Shown here: piece after piece, positions 34,028-45,629 of the stretch
How positions within the stretch are numbered: the first letter of the stretch is position 1
Layout: the number at the start of each line of letters is the position of its first letter
Assembly (NCBI RefSeq): GCF_026745355.1
Contig: NC_079202.1
Span: 37,338,043-37,402,042 of the forward strand
Reading direction: 5' to 3'
DNA length: 64,000 nt
Source of the DNA: Beta vulgaris subsp. vulgaris
Lineage: Eukaryota; Streptophyta; Magnoliopsida; Caryophyllales; Amaranthaceae
Made by a program: the position numbers and the translations under genes
The notes under the pieces: model-generated
Databases searched by the model: none
Told to the model about the DNA's origin: nothing
The model's input: only the letters and a program-made list of their open reading frames with translations

Positions 34028-35642
34028 ACATATAAAGCCACGACCTCTAATCATCATTAATAAGTTAATTAGAGAGTCATTAGTAGCGGAACCAAGAGGG
34101 TCGGTGCGTTATCGCCGTACTTTCCGAGTGGAAAGCACAAGGCTAACGTAAATTCATAACTTAAACATATTATAACTTAAAGCATCATAATTATCCATCA
34201 ATAAAGACTAAAGTTGAAACTTAGCAACTAACATAGTTTGACATAAAGTAAACCATAAGTGCTTTAAGAAAACATAAACTAAACAACTCCTCACAGCTAT
34301 GCCATCCTATTATCATCATCAGTATCTAAAACAGAAAATAAAACGCCATAAGCCGAGGCTCTGTAACATACTACTCTAATACCGTAAAACATTTCAATTT
34401 ATTTTATTAGCAACCAGGGAGGAGAGAAATAGTCAAACCATTTCATAAACTTATATGATCATTTAATAAATGTATCATAATCTCCTTCATTATCTTTTCA
34501 TCTTATTTTAGTACATTGGTACTTGCCAAAAATCACATATCACATATAGGGACGTCTCCCTAAAAATATATTGCCAGAAAGACGGCCACAAATAGATGAC
34601 GGCCACAAAATTGTGTCCTATTTTTATTTTCATGGTTCGTCAATATTGTAGGTCGGGGAGTATGGGGTCGCGTCTGTACTCCATCTTCTAGATGGAAGAC
34701 TGGTTTTGGTTTAAACAACTCGTTTTATTGACTATTCCATCTAAATTAATTAACATATTAGTTGTGGAGTTTAGTTCAATAAAAGTAGTCTGTTATATTA
34801 TTACATGATATGTTAGGTTTATTATTTGTTTACTATGTAGTACTTAGCTTTGTTGATTACATCCTTTGTGTGTATATTTTTATCGTGGTTATGCCTTATT
34901 GATCATGTGATGACCCAATTGGTGAACAGTCCCTCGTGATCAATAGTGTATCGTCCATTACAGGTTTGAAGATGATGCATCATGGGTTCAGGAATCGAAG
35001 AGCTTGTATTGACTTTACATTTACATTGACTTTATACTTTTCATCGTTGACTTCGACTATTGTGGTTTAATTTTTCTTTTGAGGTTGACTTTTGACTTTA
35101 TGTTGGTTTAACTTTTAGAGTTGACTTTTTGGTTGACTAAGTTTTATTTTCAAAGTTTATTTATTACTTCCTCCGTCCTAAAATACTCTTGATACTTATC
35201 AAGGCAGATAGTTTTAGATGATACATTGTTGTTTTTGGTTATCAATTATTATTTTATTGAAAAGTAGATGTGATATTAGTTAGTAGTTAGTAAAAATAGT
35301 ATTATTTTATTTTAAGGAGAGAGAATGTCAGGCATGGTTAAAGTTGGTAGGTAGTAAGATTTGTATTATTTTTTTTGGAGGAGAGAAAGTGTGGGCCCAT
35401 AGTTAAAAGGTAGAATGATTAAAATAACAGTGGGTCATATCACAAAATAAAAGTGTAAAGAGTATTTTGGGACAGATAAAAAAGGAAAATGTAAAGAGTA
35501 TTCTGAGACGGAGGGAGTTTTATTCGCTACAACATTCTGAATAAGCCGATACATTATCACACGAGCGATAATACTTTGATAATTCTCTAAGTTTTTTTAT
35601 TAAAAAGGTATCTGAAAAATAGAGAATTGTTGGGGTGTTACA
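34028..35642 (-). mobile_element. Solo LTR of a (probably Ty3/gypsy) retrotransposon, 1,615 bp
   Basis: Flanked by perfect GCTGC (34,023-34,027 and 35,643-35,647), a 5-bp target duplication. On the minus strand it begins TGTAACACCCCAACAATTCT, the start typical of several plant gypsy LTRs, and contains GGAAAGTACGGCGATAACGC. No PBS, PPT or coding sequence is present, so this is a solo LTR from LTR-LTR recombination. The distal end reads ...TTATATGT rather than ...CA if the perfect duplication is used; with TG...CA ends the duplication becomes GTTGC/GCTGC. It contains a Stowaway at 35,167-35,517. Confidence 0.7.
35167..35517. mobile_element. Stowaway MITE, 351 bp, inside the solo LTR
   Basis: Ends cttcctccgtcctaaaatac and the complement of gagtattctgagacggaggg. 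TA on the left; the right duplication has decayed to TT. Third level of a nest: copia B, solo LTR, Stowaway. Confidence 0.8.
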
Positions 35643-37608
35643 GCTGCAGCTCTCGATGGCCTGAATCCCTTTCCCTTAGCCTTACTGATCAACCCGCTAG
35701 GATTTCATCTCCCGCTGGGCCTGATTTGTCTCCCTTTGAGGCCACATCCCAGCCCCCTGGTTTTCCAGCTTCACCTGGGCCTGCTGACACGCATGTTGTC
35801 CCACCATCGTCCCTTGGCCTCTCTCCTTCACACGTTGATGGATCAGCGTCCCTTGGACCCACTTCTCTCTATGCTGTGCCGACCGTTTCTGCCGGGTTGC
35901 CCACTCTAAATTCATCTCACTCTTCTTATCTTGTCTCCACACCTCCATCCTCTTGTATTTTGTCCTCTCCCAGTTCCCCTGATGTAGCCCCATCTTCTCA
36001 AGTGTCTTGTAATCCTCCGGTTGTCTTAAATTAACATCCTATGATCACTAGGTTATAAGATGGTGTTTCAAAGCCCCACATTCTAATGAATTTAGATACT
36101 GATGTCATTGAGTCCGAACCCACTAACTTTAAGCAAGCTTCTAAAGGCTCACGTTGTCGTCAAGCTATGTTAGATGAATATATGGCTTTGTTTTAAAATG
36201 ATACATGGGAATTGGTATCTCACAACTATGATAATTTACTTGGTTGAAAGTGGGTTTATCAAATTAAATACAATTATGATGGTTCTGTAGAGCGGTTCGA
36301 AGCTAGACTTGTCATTTTTGGAAATTATAAATCACCAGCAGGCAGGTATTGATACTTTGAAACCTTCAGTCCTGTTGTTAAGCCTACTACTGTTTTCTAA
36401 GTTCTTACTATTCTTGTTTCTCTTAAATGGCCTATTCAGAATTCGATGTCAAAAATGCTTTTCTTCATGAAGAGGTTTATATGCGTCAACCACCAGGCGT
36501 TTTGTTCACCCATCTAAACCCACACATATTAAGTTCATTTATGGTTTAAAACAAGCTTCTCAAGCTTGGTTCCCTCGGTTCATAAACTTCTTACTATCTA
36601 TTGGTTTCAAGTGCAACAATTGTGACATTTCCTTGTTCACTCTCAAATTTCATGGTCATCTTATTATACTTCTTTTCTATGTTGATGAAATTATTCTTAC
36701 CGGTAGTAGCTCTGCTCTAGTCCACAAATTTATCATGTCCTTTGTTCTCAGTTTTCTACAATTGATTTAGGGGATCTTCATTATTTCTTAGGTGTTTAGA
36801 TTGTGCGTACTTCTTCTGGTTTATTTTTTTTCTCAAAATAAGTATGTTTCTAATTTACTCCATAAATTTCATCTCCATACTATTAAACCAGTTCACACGC
36901 CTGTTGTCTCTAGAGTTACATTGTCTCTTCTTGACAGAGAACTTATTGCTAATCCTTGTCGTAGTATGGTTGGTGCTTTGCAATAGTTAACTATGACTCG
37001 TCTAGATATTGCTTTTGCTATTAATATGGTGTCTTAATTTATGCATTCTCCTCGTACTACTCATCTTCATGATGTGAAAAGAATTTTCAGATATCTGCAG
37101 GGCACTTTGGAGTTTGGTCTTTTCTTACATAAACAGTTCTCCCATTGTTGTTATTGCCTACTCTAATGCAGATTGGACGGGTTATCTTGATACTCATCGT
37201 TATACTACTAGTTATGGTGTTTTTCTTGGGAAGAACTTGTTTTCCTGGCGCTCGAAAAAGCAACCTACCATTTCTAAATCCTCCACTGAAGTTGAATATC
37301 GTGTAGTTGCTTACACTACTGCAAAAACTATTTGGCTTAGACAACTATTTGCTAATCTTGGTTATTTTTTTCGACGACATGTGATATTGTATTGTGATAA
37401 TGATTCTGCTACTTATCTCACTACTAATCCAGTTCATCATGATCAAAGCAAACATATTGATGTTAATTACCATTTTGTTCCTGAAATGGTTGTCAAGGGA
37501 GGTCATATGGTTCGTTATTTTCCTACTAAGTTGCAGGCTGCTGATATTTTTAGTAAAGGCATATCTACTGATTTAATATTGTATGTTCACAAGATAAAAG
37601 AGTTCTAA
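35643..37608 (+). pseudogene. Copia B pol remnant (linker, RT, RNase H)
   Basis: A Ser/Pro-rich linker (35,643-36,034, e.g. SPLGLSPSHVD-like stretches) precedes the RT. The RT N-terminus reads DTDVIESEPTNFKQA and MLDEYMALF, then KWVYQIKYNYDGSVERFEA (~36,250). The middle is frameshifted. The distal RT reads IDLGDLHYFLGV, SQNKYVSNLLHKFH and RLDIAFAINMVS. RNase H follows with AYSNADWTGYLDTHRYTTSY (catalytic Asp), SSTEVEYRVV (Glu) and YCDNDSATYLTTNPVHH (Asp), ending SKGISTDLILYVHKIKEF. RT with RNase H would copy the RNA. Numerous stops and frameshifts; the last 11 codons lie inside the 3' LTR. Confidence 0.85.
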
Positions 37609-37695
37609 TCGCATTAGGTTTGTATTGTAACCCTATATATATAATATCAAGGTTAACCTAATCAGGTTAACACAATTATTCTCCACACTTGTACA
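37574..37695 (+). repeat. Copia B 3' LTR, ~120 bp
   Basis: Ends aggttaacacaattattctc, then cacacttgtaca, matching the copia A 5' LTR closely. The pol frame closes inside it (stop at ~37,606). No clear polypurine tract precedes it. Confidence 0.75.
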
Positions 37696-37882
37696 AAGTT
37701 AAGTACATGATCAACATTTCGTGTTTTGATCTATCAAAATACTATTATTATTCCAAACATAAACTTAAATAACATATGTCATTTTTTTCACAAATATAAT
37801 ACCCAATTATCTTATTGTTCTTATAATAAGTATTGATTAATTTCAATTTTTTTAATTCCCTAGTAATTGCATTCATTATTGA

Positions 37883-38478
37883 TCTATACTAATATATTAA
37901 AAGGCGTTCCTAAAACAAACAACGAATTCACGTGACACTCTTCCAAGAAATCTTTTATTCCATGGATGATCCGCATTCAATAAAAACAATAAGAGATTGA
38001 ATTTACTCCCTCTATCTCGTAATATAGTGCTCGATTTCATTTTTATATGGGAATTAAGGTAAATAGAGAAAATTAAAGACTTTTTATTTATTTAAATAGA
38101 TATTGTATGAAAAAAGGTTGTCTTAAGAGAGAGAATGGAGATGATTGGTGAAAGAGCATTCAATATAAACCTCAGGCTGAATACACAAAGCAAAAAACTA
38201 ATTTCAAGAAGCAAATAAATAATGTTGACACGAGAAATCACAAAAAAATATGAAAGTAAATATAGGACCAAACACTATATTTAGAGACACCCAAAATGGA
38301 AATAAAGCACTATATTATGGGACGGACGGAGGATAAGATTTGATCATGTGATTTCAAAGTTATATACTAAAGTCTTAGCCAGAAAACCATATGACATTTG
38401 ATGTTATTATTTAAAATTAAAATATTATTAACTAATAATTTTCCTTACCCAGAAGCGTAGCTCGAGCTTAAAAACTAA
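37883..38478 (+). mobile_element. Non-autonomous Helitron, 596 bp
   Basis: Begins TCTATACTAATATATTAAAAGG and ends ...GAGCTTAAAAACTAA (CTRR end as CTAA), inserted between A (37,882) and T (38,479), the Helitron rule. A degraded GC hairpin (cgtagctcgagc region, ~38,455-38,467) precedes the end. It carries a Stowaway at 38,006-38,333 and has no Rep/helicase coding. Confidence 0.7.
38006..38333. mobile_element. Stowaway MITE, 328 bp, inside the Helitron
   Basis: Ends ctccctctatctcgtaatat and the complement of tatattatgggacggacgga, TA on both sides. Confidence 0.8.
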
Positions 38479-40189
38479 TTTATAGTCATAACTCTATCGG
38501 GAATTTTTGCTAATTACACACAGTGAATGAAAATAATGGACTTATTTTTATTTAATATTTGTGTTGTCTCCTCTATTGATAACAATGATTTAATGATTTA
38601 TTTTGCATTAGAATGAGATACATAACAATGGCGTCTGAGAAAAGTAACAAAAAATATAAAAAGAGACGGTCTAATTTTAATATAAAAGTAGACTTAGTCA
38701 TTAAATGGAATAAACTAGTCATCGAACGACATTAATCTAGTCGGTATTGGGTAAATTCTCTTTTTAATATTGGGCTTATCATTGCCTGATTTTAATTTAA
38801 AAATAAACGATGTCTTACAAAACAAATTCGAAAACTTATTGTTATGCATCCATTATCTTCCTTCAATTCCAATCACAGTTATCGCTTAAACTAAAATTAT
38901 TATTCTTTAATGGAGTAATTTAAACATCAAATTTTCTGTTTTAATGGCTCCGTCCTAAAAGATACATGTCTGTAGATAATATAAATCTGTATTTTGTTGT
39001 AAGGAATTACTTGTGAACTTTATAAACATGCTAATGTATTTAGCTCAATAATTATGGATTTCACTGAATTGCACAATCTTGTGATTCTTTTCAAGAAGGT
39101 TTGATCAATTAGGAGCTCCCACCTCCCAACCATGGGTGGAGCTCCCATCTCCCAATCTTATAGTTAGGAGTTTCACTCTTATCAATCCCATATTAAGGGT
39201 GTTTGTGTAGATATTTGTTTTTGGATATAATTTCCTAGTTTTTAGTCACTAGAAATTTCTTTATGAGTTGAGATCTCCTTCTTACACCTTAGCTCATAAA
39301 GATTGAGCATGTTTGGACCAGTAATTACCGAATAAAAAAATTAGGATTACAAATAAAGAATTCATCATAAGCATCAATACAATCAATTCCCTCTCTATAA
39401 ACAAATTTGAAATCGGGTGACCCTATATCATGGAAATATATAATTTACTTTTACTTTTATGTTAAGTTGTAGCAGCAGAAAAAAAAGTTATAATAACTGG
39501 GTTTAAAGAGTAAATTAAATCTTTCAACTTTCATTCTTTTAATCATCCCTTGAAAAATTCACATTGAGAATGTAAAAATCTAGAAAAAGAATCTTAGATA
39601 ACTACGTCAAATTTTACCATGTGTGATTAGAAACAGTATGATCCTCAAATAATGATAAATATAAAAAGAAATAGGAAAAAAAAGTGAATAGTATAACGGG
39701 TCAAGTATTTTGTTGCGTATAAGCATAATCATCTGAAAAGGAATTTTTAAATGCCCGTTAAATTATAATTGAGGGGCCAGCAAATAAATAATGCAGCAAG
39801 GTGGGGCCCTTCGTCAATCAATAGAAGACATTGAATGCTGGAAAATAAAAGCCATATATACACCAGATTTATGATTAGGTGCACATAATTCACTTTACTT
39901 AACCTAAGTATTAAAGTAATACTCCTTAAAAAAAGTATTAAAGTAAAACTACATGGGGGTAACAGGGGCATTTTCGTCAATCTGCAATATCCTTAAAATT
40001 TACAAAGGACAAAACAGGAATAGAAAATTGAAACGGAGGCGGAGAAGCAAAAGTTTAGCAAAGTGTAATTTAATGTCACTAGTACTATTTTCATGAAATA
40101 GGTAAATATGAATCCGTAATTAATAGCTCTATCTTTGAAAGATAAATGTCAAATAGATAATATAAATCCGTAATTTGGTTGTTGATTAA
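38479..40189. other. Unassigned AT-rich region
   Basis: No gene. Only a 41-bp micro-insertion with direct repeats at 39,906-39,946 stands out. A tandem-like ggagctcccacctcccaa / ggagctcccatctcccaa pair is at ~39,112-39,158. Confidence 0.4.
39906..39946 (+). mobile_element. Micro-insertion with 14-bp target duplication
   Basis: AAGTATTAAAGTAA occurs twice (39,906-39,919; 39,933-39,946) around the 13-bp insert tactccttaaaaa. Looks like the terminal few bases and tail of a retroposed RNA, though filler DNA from break repair is an alternative. Confidence 0.5.
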
Positions 40190-40550
40190 GGCTCCGTTTG
40201 GTAGGGCATAAAACGTTTTCCCGAAAAACTATTTTCCTCTATTTTTAGTTTTACATTGTTTGGTTGGCAAAAGAGTGTAAAACCATTTTCCTTTAGGGTA
40301 AAATTACTCTCCCAATGATGGAAAATCATTTTCCTTTCAAAATGAAGGGAAAACTATTTTCCTCGTCTCTCTTGTACACTCCTCTCATTACCTCCTTACT
40401 TTCCTTTTCATTTTCCTTTCATTTCCTCATTTTTCTTACATGTAACCAAACAACGGAAAACTAGTTTTGGAATTGTGTTTTCCATTGTAAATTATTTTCC
40501 ATGAAAATCATTTTACACTGAAAATATCTTATGCCCTACCAAACGGAGCC
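40190..40550. mobile_element. Tourist-like MITE, 361 bp, TAA target duplication
   Basis: Begins ggctccgtttggtagggcat and ends atgccctaccaaacggagcc, a perfect 20-bp inverted repeat, with TAA on both sides. Sister copy at 26,172-26,532. Confidence 0.9.
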
Positions 40551-40557
40551 TAATTTT

Positions 40558-41232
40558 CGATTTTTTTCACGTGTTACCCCTTTGTAATTTTAAAATTCAT
40601 GTGTTACCTTTATAATTTGAAAAATGCACCCGAGACCCTTACTATTTAAATAAAATTCATAAAATATCGTTAACGACTAACGACATCAAGTTTTCGTTAG
40701 TTTTAGAGAGCTAATTCTTTATCTCATCTATTCCTCTTTCTTTTACACAAATTCTCCCTTTCTCTCCCCTATTTTGGCCATCTACCCTACACCACCATCC
40801 ACCATACACCACCCACCATACCCTCTTCTCTTGTTCACCGCATCTTCTCTCTCCTCTTATGCTCCCTCTCTTTCCCTCCCCCGTTGTTGCATGCTTCGCC
40901 ACTCCACCACCGGGGCTGTCCAACGAAAAATCCCCCACCTACCGAAGAACTACATCGGTCTAGTATTTCGGAGAGGGGGGGGGGGATTTTTCGATAGAAG
41001 GGTGCGAATTGGTCACTAAGGACATTTTGTTGGTATTAAATTTAGTTAATTAGGTATTAATTAGAATAATTAGGTTCATTTGTCTTTAATGACTAACGAA
41101 AACTTCAGTTATTCATTAACGACATTTCATGCATTTTATTTAAGTAGTAAAAGTATGAAGTGATTTTTATTTAAACTATAGGGGTACCCCATGAATTTTG
41201 AAATTTCACAAGGATATCATGTGAAAAAGCCG
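40558..41232. mobile_element. Long-TIR element, 675 bp (MULE-like or foldback)
   Basis: Terminal regions of ~140 bp are inverted repeats: cgatttttttcacgtgttacc on the left versus cggctttttcacatgatatcc on the complement of the right, then shared blocks attttaaaattcatg / atttcaaaattcatg, ctatttaaataaaattcat / ctacttaaataaaatgcat, and agttttcgttag in both. The flanks (ttaattttc-like versus tttaatttc) could be a decayed 9-bp duplication. The core (40,700-41,010) is pyrimidine-rich, with no domain in its frames. Confidence 0.65.
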
Positions 41233-41496
41233 TTTAATTTCACTAGTATCAAGCCACATTTTTTGTCAAAAAAAGTCCGATTTACCTCGTAATAAACAAG
41301 ATGTACCTAAAAATTACACCATAATAATCCGAAAAACTGAATTTCGAAAAAATATAATGATTTTGACAAAACAAATTCAGTTGAAATTGTGCTGACAAGA
41401 AGAGAGAATATTTAGAGGAACTCTAATGCGTGGTAAAACATAGAATGTTTTGGAATTTTTCACTTGACTTCTCCTTTTAATCTGGTCCATTAACTA

Positions 41497-41511
41497 AACG
41501 GATGAGCACTA

Positions 41512-41571
<60 letters not shown>

Positions 41572-41613
41572 ATATATATATATATATATATACACACTAG
41601 TGCCCATCCGTTT
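41497..41613. repeat. (TA)n microsatellite with inverted-repeat borders
   Basis: About 78 bp of (TA)n (41,514-41,592) lies between aacggatgagcactagtg and cactagtgcccatccgtt, which are inverted repeats with one mismatch. Together they form a cruciform-prone palindrome, perhaps a small MITE whose core is now all TA. Confidence 0.75.
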
Positions 41614-42718
41614 TTTTGATGCATCATACTTTGCTTTAAGTATATTTTAAAAAAAACTATTCTATTTTTATTGTATTCCCTATACATTTAGTTAATATTT
41701 TTTTGCTTTTTACATCACTTTCACAAATTATAAAAATAGGCGGTATACATTTAACATAAAAATTTGATAAATCCATGTTTACATTCTTCCAACAAGTATA
41801 TTACATTTCACTTTAACCCAACACTATACATAGACATCTTACACCAAGCTAGTCGTCCCTTCTCTTATTTATCCTTTATTTCTCGAACTACAACATACAA
41901 TTTTAGAAAATAACCCGACAATCTTACCTAGTGTATTTAGCTAGTGACTATTTGATTAAACTATTAACTATATTTAGAAATATGATTCGTTCTCTTCTAA
42001 ATATTTGGCTTGAACCATCGCCTAATTTTAATTTATAAATAAACAATGTATTACAATACCAACTGCATCACTTTTTACCCCACTTATTGGAACTACATAA
42101 TTTATATTGTCTAGTAACCAATTTCTATTTTAAGAAAGCCCAATATCACCTTGCTTTCGTCTCCAATTTATACAAATATCTTAGAAAATGGAGGGATATT
42201 TATTAAATATTATCTTATCATGTGAGAAAATTTGTGCTACTCGGAACTCTTTTTAGTCCTTATATATATGTTCACTTTTATATGTTTAATGTTTTCATCA
42301 AATAATTATTGATTGATTTATCTTGATTAAACCAATTATTGATCATGAAAATAATACTAGTAAGAGTTTGTTGTCTTCACTTATTTTTTTTACCTTATCC
42401 TATTCTGTTTTATCTTATTTTTTTAACTTTTACTTTAAACTTTATATTCTAGATTTTCTTATTTTTATAAACTTTTTTGTCATTTATGAACTCTTCTTAT
42501 TTTTGAAATGTTTTTAGAAGTTTTTTAAAATTATTCAGAATTATTCTTATTTTTTATGATGTTTTTCCTAACAATAAGCAAAAATAAGTGAAAAGAACAT
42601 GCCCTACCGTATATATGAGAAAGTCGAATGCGAGAGTCACTAAAAAAATATGTCAAATGCAAGTTGACAAATTCAATTGTCTTATTTAAACTACAAATTA
42701 GTTATTAACTAGTGAGTG
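41614..42718. other. Unassigned AT-rich region
   Basis: No supported gene, repeat or element end. Confidence 0.4.
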
Positions 42719-43177
42719 GGGGCGATGCTCCGGGTTGTTTCTTTCGGTAAGTTTTTGTTTTGTGAGAAAAAAAATTTAACGCCATAATTTGAAGAATACA
42801 AGAAATTGGAGTAAGAGTTTATGTCTATAATAGTCTATTATTATTACCATTAATGTATTAGGTATCTATCCGTCAAAAAAAAAAAAAATGTATTAGGTAT
42901 CTAACTACTTGTATAAGTCTCTTAATGAGATATAATTACAAGCCCTTATTTATATTTTATTTTGAAATACTAAATAATGAGTTATGTTGGATCAATGGTT
43001 AACCTATCACTTTTTTCCTTTCAAAGGTCACGTGTTCGATACCTTGTAACTACACAAAGTTATTTTTTTAGTTGAGGGGTTTGACATGAAAATAGAGCAT
43101 CTGTATTAGACCTTAGAGTAGAGTGCCACATGACACATAGACATTCTTAAGCACGCCTTTTAATATATTTGTATAGA
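42719..43177 (-). mobile_element. Non-autonomous Helitron, 459 bp
   Basis: On the minus strand begins TCTATACAAATATATTAAAAGG and ends ...CCCCCACTCACTAG, flanked by A and T as expected. A tRNA-like motif pair (tggatcaatggttaac at ~42,988; cgtgttcgatacc at ~43,031) lies inside. The micro-insertion at 42,852-42,903 is within it. Same family as 52,268-52,509. Confidence 0.7.
42852..42903 (+). mobile_element. Micro-retroposon: poly(A) insert with 17-bp perfect target duplication
   Basis: AATGTATTAGGTATCTA (42,852-42,868) is repeated perfectly at 42,887-42,903, enclosing tccgtcaaaaaaaaaaaa (18 bp). This is the footprint of target-primed reverse transcription that copied almost nothing but the tail. 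Confidence 0.7.
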
Positions 43178-45629
43178 TATTTTCCTTTAAACTTATTATT
43201 ACTAGTGACTAGTTCAAGTGGAGAAGGTAGTATATTTGGGGAATTCACCCTTCAAAAAAAATGTAATTGGGGAATACATATTCGACATATATCTAACATA
43301 TTTTGAAACAAAATAAATGCTTTTATTGGAAAGATATTCTCTCCATCATGCATATGTCTTTGTCTAGTCCTATACTCCTATTTGAGTTCATCAATTTAGT
43401 CATATTAACAAAAACATTTGACTTCGGATAATCAATCTTTCATTTATTAATAGTATCTGGTCCTAGTAGTGACGAAACTGTTAAAAAGATGCGTAATAAT
43501 AAGATTCTAGACTATCATTGTGAAAAATTAAAAGTAAAACATTAAATTAATTTTTTAGGAAATGCTTTTCTTATTTATCCTGCTATATACCTATAGGGTA
43601 AGAATATGTAAGTTGGATATAGTCACAAGTTTTCCATGTAACTAATTGAAAAAATGAGAAAAGCATTCTCTTGTAATGCGTAAGAATGGAGGAAAAGAAC
43701 AGTAATTTTGCTGAGTAGTTTTATGTCGACTTTCCTTATATATTGTTACTACTAATTATGAATAATGATTCGCTGGCAATCATCTCTGTAATATAGCTGG
43801 AGCAAGTGAGAGACACTCCCATGGCTAAATATGGGCTGGTCAAACTGGTATAAAAAATATCGCCTACATTAAAGAATTTCAAAGTTGGGGAAAATCAAAA
43901 TAAGCCTATAATTTTCCAGAAATTCTCGTGTACAATGTATTTCCTTCCTTCCTTCATATTCTTTGGACTTCTGTTAATTACTCGATTTTTAAAAGATTGG
44001 ACTTATAATATCTCCAAATATTACACTTTTTTTCCTCCAAATATTATTATTGTAAAAACCTTATTGTTGGAATTATCTTTTAAAACAAACAAACGAACTA
44101 TTACAATGGTTTCTCTGAAATTTTCTACTATACAATTCAGTTTTCTTATTGAAGATCATAAAAAATACAAAAGATTAAAACAGTACATATAGAATATATA
44201 GTTGGTAAATAAAATATATGTCTTCAAAATAGAATATAGTTTCCTAATTACTGCAATATAGGCTATATAGTTGAAGGAAATTTTTTTCCCAACGAGAAAA
44301 TCTGCATTAATTAAAGCACAATGTTTAAACTAGGGCTACATAATAAACAAATAACACGCGAACACTAAATTGAGCTTTACTTGCTCTTACAAATAATATT
44401 AATTTAAGACAACCAGTAAAACTATTGACGTACTGCTCGCTATGGAGGCTTTGATTGTTTAACTTTACTAGATGTGGTTGACAATCGCTTAACCGTAGCA
44501 ACGATAATTAAGAAGACATTGTAGCTCTCTAGATGGAGATAATCTGCAATAAAAGAGTATATCATGTCTAATGGAAATGGTGGCAGGAGCATATTACCGT
44601 CACGATCTAGATAACTAACAACCAAAAGTGAGATTTATATCTCGTAGCTTGAGAAATTCTAGTGACCTTCTGTCACATGGAACTCTGTCTCACGATTCCT
44701 TGAAAAGTCACATACCTTTGTGACTTATACTCTCTTGAGATAGTATTTTGGGTGTCTCCTTTTGATAGGAGAATCACATTTGCGTTGACGTGTTGAAAAC
44801 CACAAGGTTTACCTGGGCGTGTCACCTTCAAATTTGAAATTTTCCAAGAAGAGATCTTTAAGATCCTTACCAAGCTGATAAGATAATTGAAGATAATAGT
44901 TCTTCATTTTGAATTCGAAACATAATATATTGAAGTGAGAATATGAGACTAGGGTACGATTGTATGAAGATGGAGACACCGCGACTGCGAGATATGAAGT
45001 GATTCCATATGAACTTATGAAATCATAAATAGGAAAGCATGAAAAGTATGAAGTTTATAAATTTATCTGAACTTGAACAAATTATGATTGCTTATGATTA
45101 ATGAATACTAATTAATGTTTGATAAATTAACGATCAAATCACAAATAGGTGTGAAATGGCTCAAAGTCTCAAATCAACTTGGTCTGTTTCAGTTCTTGCT
45201 ATAATCCTAATTTATTATAAGTTTACAAGTAAAGCATGAAAATCACAAATAAGTTTATAAGTAATGCTATAAGAGGTTTGGCTTACTAGAAGTAATGACC
45301 ACATACTAATATATATAAGTGTATAATCAATAACTTAATAAGTAATAACTCAATAGTAAATAATAACTAAGTAAATATTTTTATAATTTGAAACACACAT
45401 AAGGTCCATTTAAATCTAATGTCCATTGCTCAAGCCTAATTTTTATTTATTAAATTCAAACTCTCTTTCACTTCATTCTTTCATTAACAAAAAAAGGTGA
45501 GCAAGGGGAAAGCATTTTCACCTCATCGATCCGTGTACATATACTCTTTTAGGAAATCTCTACCTTCAATAAAATCCATCTTCAGCGGCTCCCATCCCTT
45601 CAAACTCTCAATTTTCAACTACTCCCCAC
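43178..45629. other. Unassigned AT-rich region
   Basis: No gene identified. Minus-strand frames at 44,625-44,440 (61 codons, ending STTSSKVKQSKPP) and 44,873-44,673 (66 codons) have less biased composition than their surroundings but match nothing I recognise. A possible weak micro-insertion with tail lies at 43,234-43,275 (ttggggaat on both sides of cacccttcaaaaaaaa). Confidence 0.4.

Larger units (their letters stand above)
33675..37695 (+). mobile_element. Copia element B with nested solo LTR
   Basis: Short LTRs (33,675-33,859 and 37,574-37,695), a PBS, and the pol region from the linker through RT to RNase H. Gag and integrase are absent: the leader joins directly to the linker, with a 1.6-kb solo LTR now at that position. 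The LTRs end ...GTTGTACA and ...CTTGTACA. The same family as copia A by LTR end, PBS and RNase H sequence. I could not identify a clean 5-bp target duplication. Confidence 0.8.

Noticed and set aside
35697..35993. 98-codon minus-strand frame
   Set aside because: Antisense shadow of the copia B Ser/Pro-rich linker.
23795..37695. Endogenous pararetrovirus as the source of RT and RNase H fragments
   Set aside because: Domain order, LTRs, initiator-Met PBS and copia-type RNase H signatures fit Ty1/copia; no movement or coat protein motifs seen.
42985..43045. tRNA gene suggested by box A/B-like phrases (also ~52,352 and ~54,470)
   Set aside because: No cloverleaf can be drawn; the phrases lie inside Helitron or Micron-like repeats.
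43234..43275. A further micro-retroposon (ttggggaat around cacccttcaaaaaaaa)
   Set aside because: The direct repeat is imperfect and its extent ambiguous; kept only as a note.
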